A DNA stretch of 64,000 bases from Actinomadura terrae (GTDB lineage: Bacteria; Actinomycetota; Actinomycetes; Streptosporangiales; Streptosporangiaceae): positions 372,001-436,000 of the forward strand of contig NZ_JAICDG010000004.1 in NCBI RefSeq assembly GCF_022751215.1, read 5' to 3'. Positions within the stretch are counted from its first letter, which is position 1; each line of letters opens with the position of its first letter. Below the pieces are notes generated by a model that was not told where the DNA came from, did not search any database, and worked only from the letters and a program-made list of their open reading frames with translations. This document shows positions 61,285-64,000 of the stretch, in pieces. A program made the translations under genes and the position numbers.

Positions 61285-62099
61285 ACGCCCGCCTGAGCCC
61301 GCGCCGGTGGAGCCCGCTCGTGGTGGTCGCCTCGCTGATCGTCGCGGTGTTCGCCGTCGTCATGGTCGCCGGTGACGCGCTGGCCCCCATGAACCCGGGG
61401 CACGGCGAACTGATGGACACCGCCCTTCCGCCCGGCGGCGACCACCTGCTCGGCACCGACGAACTGGGCCGCGACATCCTGTCCAGGGTCCTCGCCGGAA
61501 CCCGGGACGCGATCGTCGGCCCGATCGCCGTCGCGCTCGCCGCGACCCTCGCGGGCACCGCACTCGGGCTGCTCGCGGGCTTCCTCGGCGGCTGGGTCGA
61601 CGCGGTCGTGATGCGCTGCGCCGACTTCGCCTACTCGCTGCCGGTCGGACTGATCGCGATCGTCGTCGTCGGCGTGCTGGGCGGCGGCTACCCGGTGGCG
61701 GTCGGGACGCTGATGGTGCTGGCGATCCCCGTCGACACCCGCGTCGTGCGGGGCGTGGTGCTGACCCAGCGCGGCCTGCCCTACCTGGAGGCGGCGCAGG
61801 TGCTGGGCCTGCGCCGGAGCCGGATCGCCGTCCTGCACCTGCTGCCGAACGTGCTGCCCACGGTCGTCGCGAACTGCCTGCTGACCTTCGTGTACGCGCT
61901 GGTGTCGCTGTCGGCGCTGTCCTTCCTCGGGCTGGGGTCGCCGGCGGGCTCCCCGGACTGGGGCCGCATGCTCTCGGAGAACAGGACCCTCTTGGACGTC
62001 AACCCCTGGGCGAGCGTCACGCCCGCGCTGCTCATCGTCCTCGTCGCGGTGAGCGTCACCATCCTCGGCGACCGGCTGCTCGACCGGGCCACCGCATGA
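61281..62099 (+). CDS. DppC-like ABC permease
   Basis: The 272-aa permease has six membrane segments, the DppC opening (HLLGTDELGRDILSRVLAGT), an EAA-type loop (YLEAAQVLGLRRSRIAVLHL) and the LSFLGLGSPAGSPDWGRML signature. It forms the heterodimeric pore with the DppB-like subunit. Start and stop both overlap neighbours. Confidence 0.93.
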   Translation: MNARLSPRRWSPLVVVASLIVAVFAVVMVAGDALAPMNPGHGELMDTALPPGGDHLLGTDELGRDILSRVLAGTRDAIVGPIAVALAATLAGTALGLLAGFLGGWVDAVVMRCADFAYSLPVGLIAIVVVGVLGGGYPVAVGTLMVLAIPVDTRVVRGVVLTQRGLPYLEAAQVLGLRRSRIAVLHLLPNVLPTVVANCLLTFVYALVSLSALSFLGLGSPAGSPDWGRMLSENRTLLDVNPWASVTPALLIVLVAVSVTILGDRLLDRATA

Positions 62100-63865
62100 G
62101 CCCGCTGCTGGACGTCGCCGACCTGCGCGTCACCGCGCGTCCCAGCCGTCTATTGGTGGACGGCGTGAACCTCACCATCAGCGAGGGCGAGAGCGTCGCG
62201 CTGGTCGGCGAGTCGGGCAGCGGCAAGTCGCTGACCGCCAAGGCGCTGGTGGGCCTGCTGCCGCCCGGGCTCACCGCGTCCGGCGAGGTCCGCTTCGACG
62301 GCGCGGCCCTTCCGGCAAAGCCCGGCCGCAGGGCGCGCACGCTGCGCGGATCGGGCATCGGACTGCTGCTCCAGGACCCCTTCACCATGCTCAACCCCGT
62401 GACCCGCGTCCGGACGCACCTCGACGAGACCCGGCGCGCGCACGGGCACGAGCGGCTCACCCGTCCGGAGATCGCCGAACGGCTCGCGGAGGTCGGCATC
62501 ACCGACGCCGCCGTCGCCGACCGCTACCCGTTCGAGCTGTCCGGCGGCCTGCGGCAGCGGGTCGCGCTGGCCGCGAGCCTCGCCGCCGACCCCCGTCTGC
62601 TGGTGGCCGACGAGCCCACGACCGCGTTGGACGCGACCACCCAGCGCGAGGTGCTGACCCTGATCCGGCGCACCCAGCGGACGCGCGGGATGGGCCTGCT
62701 GCTCATCACGCACGACCTGCGGGTCGCCTTCTCGCTCTGCGACCGCGTCCTCGTCATGTACGCGGGGTCGATCGTGGAGTCGGGCCCGCCCGGGGCGGTC
62801 CGCACGGCCGCGGCCCACCCCTACTCGGCCGCGCTGCTGGCCGCCGAACCCCCGCTCGACCAGCGGCGCGGCGTGCTCAGCACGATCCCCGGGCGGGTCC
62901 CGCAGGCCGGGGCCGTCACGGGCCGGTGCGCCTTCGCCGACCGCTGCGCCTGGCGGGCCGATCCCTGCCTGGAGAGCCGTCCCAAGCTCCTCGGGTTCGC
63001 CGAGGACCACGCCGCCGCCTGCCACCGCACCCAGGAGATCCAGCCCGACCTCGCCGCCGAACACCTGGCGACCGTCCCGCTCCGCAAAGCCGGGCAGCCG
63101 GGAGGCGAGGTGCTGCGGATCTCCGGGCTCGGCAAGGCGTTCCGGGGGCCCGACCGCACGGCCGTGACCGCGTTGAAAGGCGTGGAGCTGCGGATCGGCG
63201 CCGGGGAGAGCGTGGCGGTGGTCGGCGAGTCCGGGTCGGGCAAGACGACGCTCGCCCGGTGCGTACTGGGCCTGGAGCGCCCGGACGAGGGACGCATCGA
63301 CATCGCCGGAACCACGGTGTTCCCGCCCCAACCGGGTACCGGATCGGCGCACCGGCTCGTGCAGTGCGTGTTCCAGGACCCGTACTCCTCGCTCAACCCG
63401 CGCCACACCATCGGATACGCGCTCGCCGAGGCGCTGCGGCAAGGGGACTCCGGCGAGAGCGTCGCGGACCTGCTCGCCCGGGTGGGCCTCCCCTCGGACT
63501 ACGCGTCCCGGCGTCCCGCCGCGCTGTCGGGCGGGGAGCGGCAGCGGGTCGCGATCGCGCGCGCCATCGCCGTCCGGCCCCGGCTGCTGGTCTGCGACGA
63601 GCCGGTCGCCGCGCTGGACGTCTCCGTCCAGGCCCAGATCCTGGAGGTGTTCCGCGCGTTGCAGGCCGGGGGCCAGAGCATGCTGTTCATCAGCCACGAC
63701 CTGGCCGTGGTGCGGCAGGTGGCCGACCGCGTCGCGGTGCTCTACCGGGGCGAGGTCGTCGAATCCGGCGACTGCGGCCCGGTGCTCGACCGGCCCGGAC
63801 ACCCGTACACGCGGCGGCTGATCGACGCCGTCCCGACCGGGACCCCCGGCTGGCTCGCCGGCTGA
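62096..63865 (+). CDS. DppD-DppF fused ABC ATPase
   Basis: The 589-aa protein has two nucleotide-binding domains. The first has GESGSGKSLT, LSGGLRQRVALA and LLVADEPTTALD; the second has GESGSGKTTL, LSGGERQRVAIA and LLVCDEPVAALD. Between them lies the oligopeptide-transporter tail with cysteines in CAFADRCAWRADPC and CHRT. A single fused subunit replaces separate DppD and DppF. It completes the four-gene transporter. Confidence 0.93.
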   Translation: MSPLLDVADLRVTARPSRLLVDGVNLTISEGESVALVGESGSGKSLTAKALVGLLPPGLTASGEVRFDGAALPAKPGRRARTLRGSGIGLLLQDPFTMLNPVTRVRTHLDETRRAHGHERLTRPEIAERLAEVGITDAAVADRYPFELSGGLRQRVALAASLAADPRLLVADEPTTALDATTQREVLTLIRRTQRTRGMGLLLITHDLRVAFSLCDRVLVMYAGSIVESGPPGAVRTAAAHPYSAALLAAEPPLDQRRGVLSTIPGRVPQAGAVTGRCAFADRCAWRADPCLESRPKLLGFAEDHAAACHRTQEIQPDLAAEHLATVPLRKAGQPGGEVLRISGLGKAFRGPDRTAVTALKGVELRIGAGESVAVVGESGSGKTTLARCVLGLERPDEGRIDIAGTTVFPPQPGTGSAHRLVQCVFQDPYSSLNPRHTIGYALAEALRQGDSGESVADLLARVGLPSDYASRRPAALSGGERQRVAIARAIAVRPRLLVCDEPVAALDVSVQAQILEVFRALQAGGQSMLFISHDLAVVRQVADRVAVLYRGEVVESGDCGPVLDRPGHPYTRRLIDAVPTGTPGWLAG

Positions 63866-63869
63866 CGCG

Positions 63870-64000
63870 TCAGCGGCGGCCGGTCAGCCGGGCCAGCCTC
63901 AGCCCGAGGTGCACCACCAGCCGGTCGTCGCCGTTGCGCAGGTCGATGCCCGCCAGCTCCTCGAACCGGCGGAGCCGCAGGTAGAGCGAGGCGCGGTGGA
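63870..64000 (-). CDS. PucR-family regulator, C-terminal end
   Basis: The minus-strand frame is open to the window end and gives HRASLYLRLRRFEELAGIDL and RNGDDRLVVHLGLRLARLTG before the stop. This is the PucR-type C-terminal helix-turn-helix (HTH_30), in which 'HRNTLxYRLxRIEELTG' is the usual form. Only 43 codons are visible. Its position at the end of the transporter operon suggests it controls the catabolic unit. Confidence 0.85.
   Translation of the reverse strand, partial: HRASLYLRLRRFEELAGIDLRNGDDRLVVHLGLRLARLTGRR

Noticed and set aside
1..64000. CRISPR arrays, rRNA, tmRNA and complete tRNA genes
   Set aside because: No regularly spaced repeat array or conserved RNA-gene sequence was found by eye. 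A dedicated search with tRNAscan-SE, Infernal and a CRISPR finder would be decisive.

Overview
The window comes from a high-GC actinomycete. GC-rich codon use, frequent GTG/TTG starts, ATGA/GTGA overlaps between genes, ANTAR regulators, a SigK/RskA pair and a class F-type sortase all point that way. The gene families look most like Streptosporangiales (for example an Actinomadura-type genome), but this is an impression from families, not a measured placement.

Left region (1-15007). The end of an ECF sigma factor of SigK type and its RskA anti-sigma factor are followed by a cytochrome b561/molybdopterin oxidoreductase and a small membrane protein. Then come a STAS protein and two tandem GAF-ANTAR antiterminators on the minus strand. 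A secretion-type cluster follows: TPR membrane protein, NicO-type metal transporter with an EF-hand-like segment, DUF4331 exported protein with a sorting-signal-like tail, and a sortase abutting it. Four minus-strand genes joined by start/stop overlaps form a glycan operon (GT2, DUF2064, SAM methyltransferase, polytopic membrane protein).

Accessory region (about 15500-28400). An IS5-type insertion sequence is followed by an island that is visibly richer in A+T than its surroundings. The island is bracketed by two direct copies of a 37-bp repeat (16946-16982 and 28230-28266). A relic of a large serine recombinase lies just inside the left copy and a decayed biotin carboxylase fragment just inside the right one. 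The cargo is a two-armed defence locus. One arm (minus strand) is an Eco29kI-like GIY-YIG restriction enzyme, a C5-cytosine methyltransferase and a Vsr-type nuclease. The other arm (plus strand) is a MORC-like GHKL ATPase with a zinc ribbon, an Mrr-nuclease/SF2-helicase fusion, a 192-aa orphan and a multi-HTH DNA-binding protein. The 366-bp divergent control region carries a perfect 19-bp tandem repeat, several TCACCT boxes and a strong leader hairpin. This is the best candidate for an incompletely described system. Downstream, three long perfect hairpins surround a small membrane-protein gene.

Middle region (28400-49820). This holds a SigJ-type sigma factor with a VOC protein, another VOC protein, a YdeI-like protein, an AraC regulator, an alpha/beta hydrolase and a secreted poly-gamma-glutamate-hydrolase-like protein. 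A three-gene minus-strand set follows: YqiJ-like membrane/OB protein, flotillin, and a 1672-aa coiled-coil AAA ATPase of the 'DNA repair ATPase' type. Then come small regulatory proteins, an atypical formylglycine-generating-enzyme relative, an MFS transporter, decayed hydrolase and histidine-kinase genes, and an ECF sigma factor with a membrane-anchored partner.

Right region (49824-64000). Two divergent operons look like one catabolic unit. The minus operon encodes EtfB, EtfA, an S9 prolyl-oligopeptidase-like enzyme, an S41 peptidase, an acyl-CoA ligase and an enoyl-CoA hydratase. The plus operon encodes a FAD amine/amino-acid oxidoreductase and a complete peptide-type ABC transporter. The end of a PucR-family regulator closes the window. 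An inferred role is uptake and breakdown of a peptide-linked or N-acylated compound, with electrons passed to ETF.
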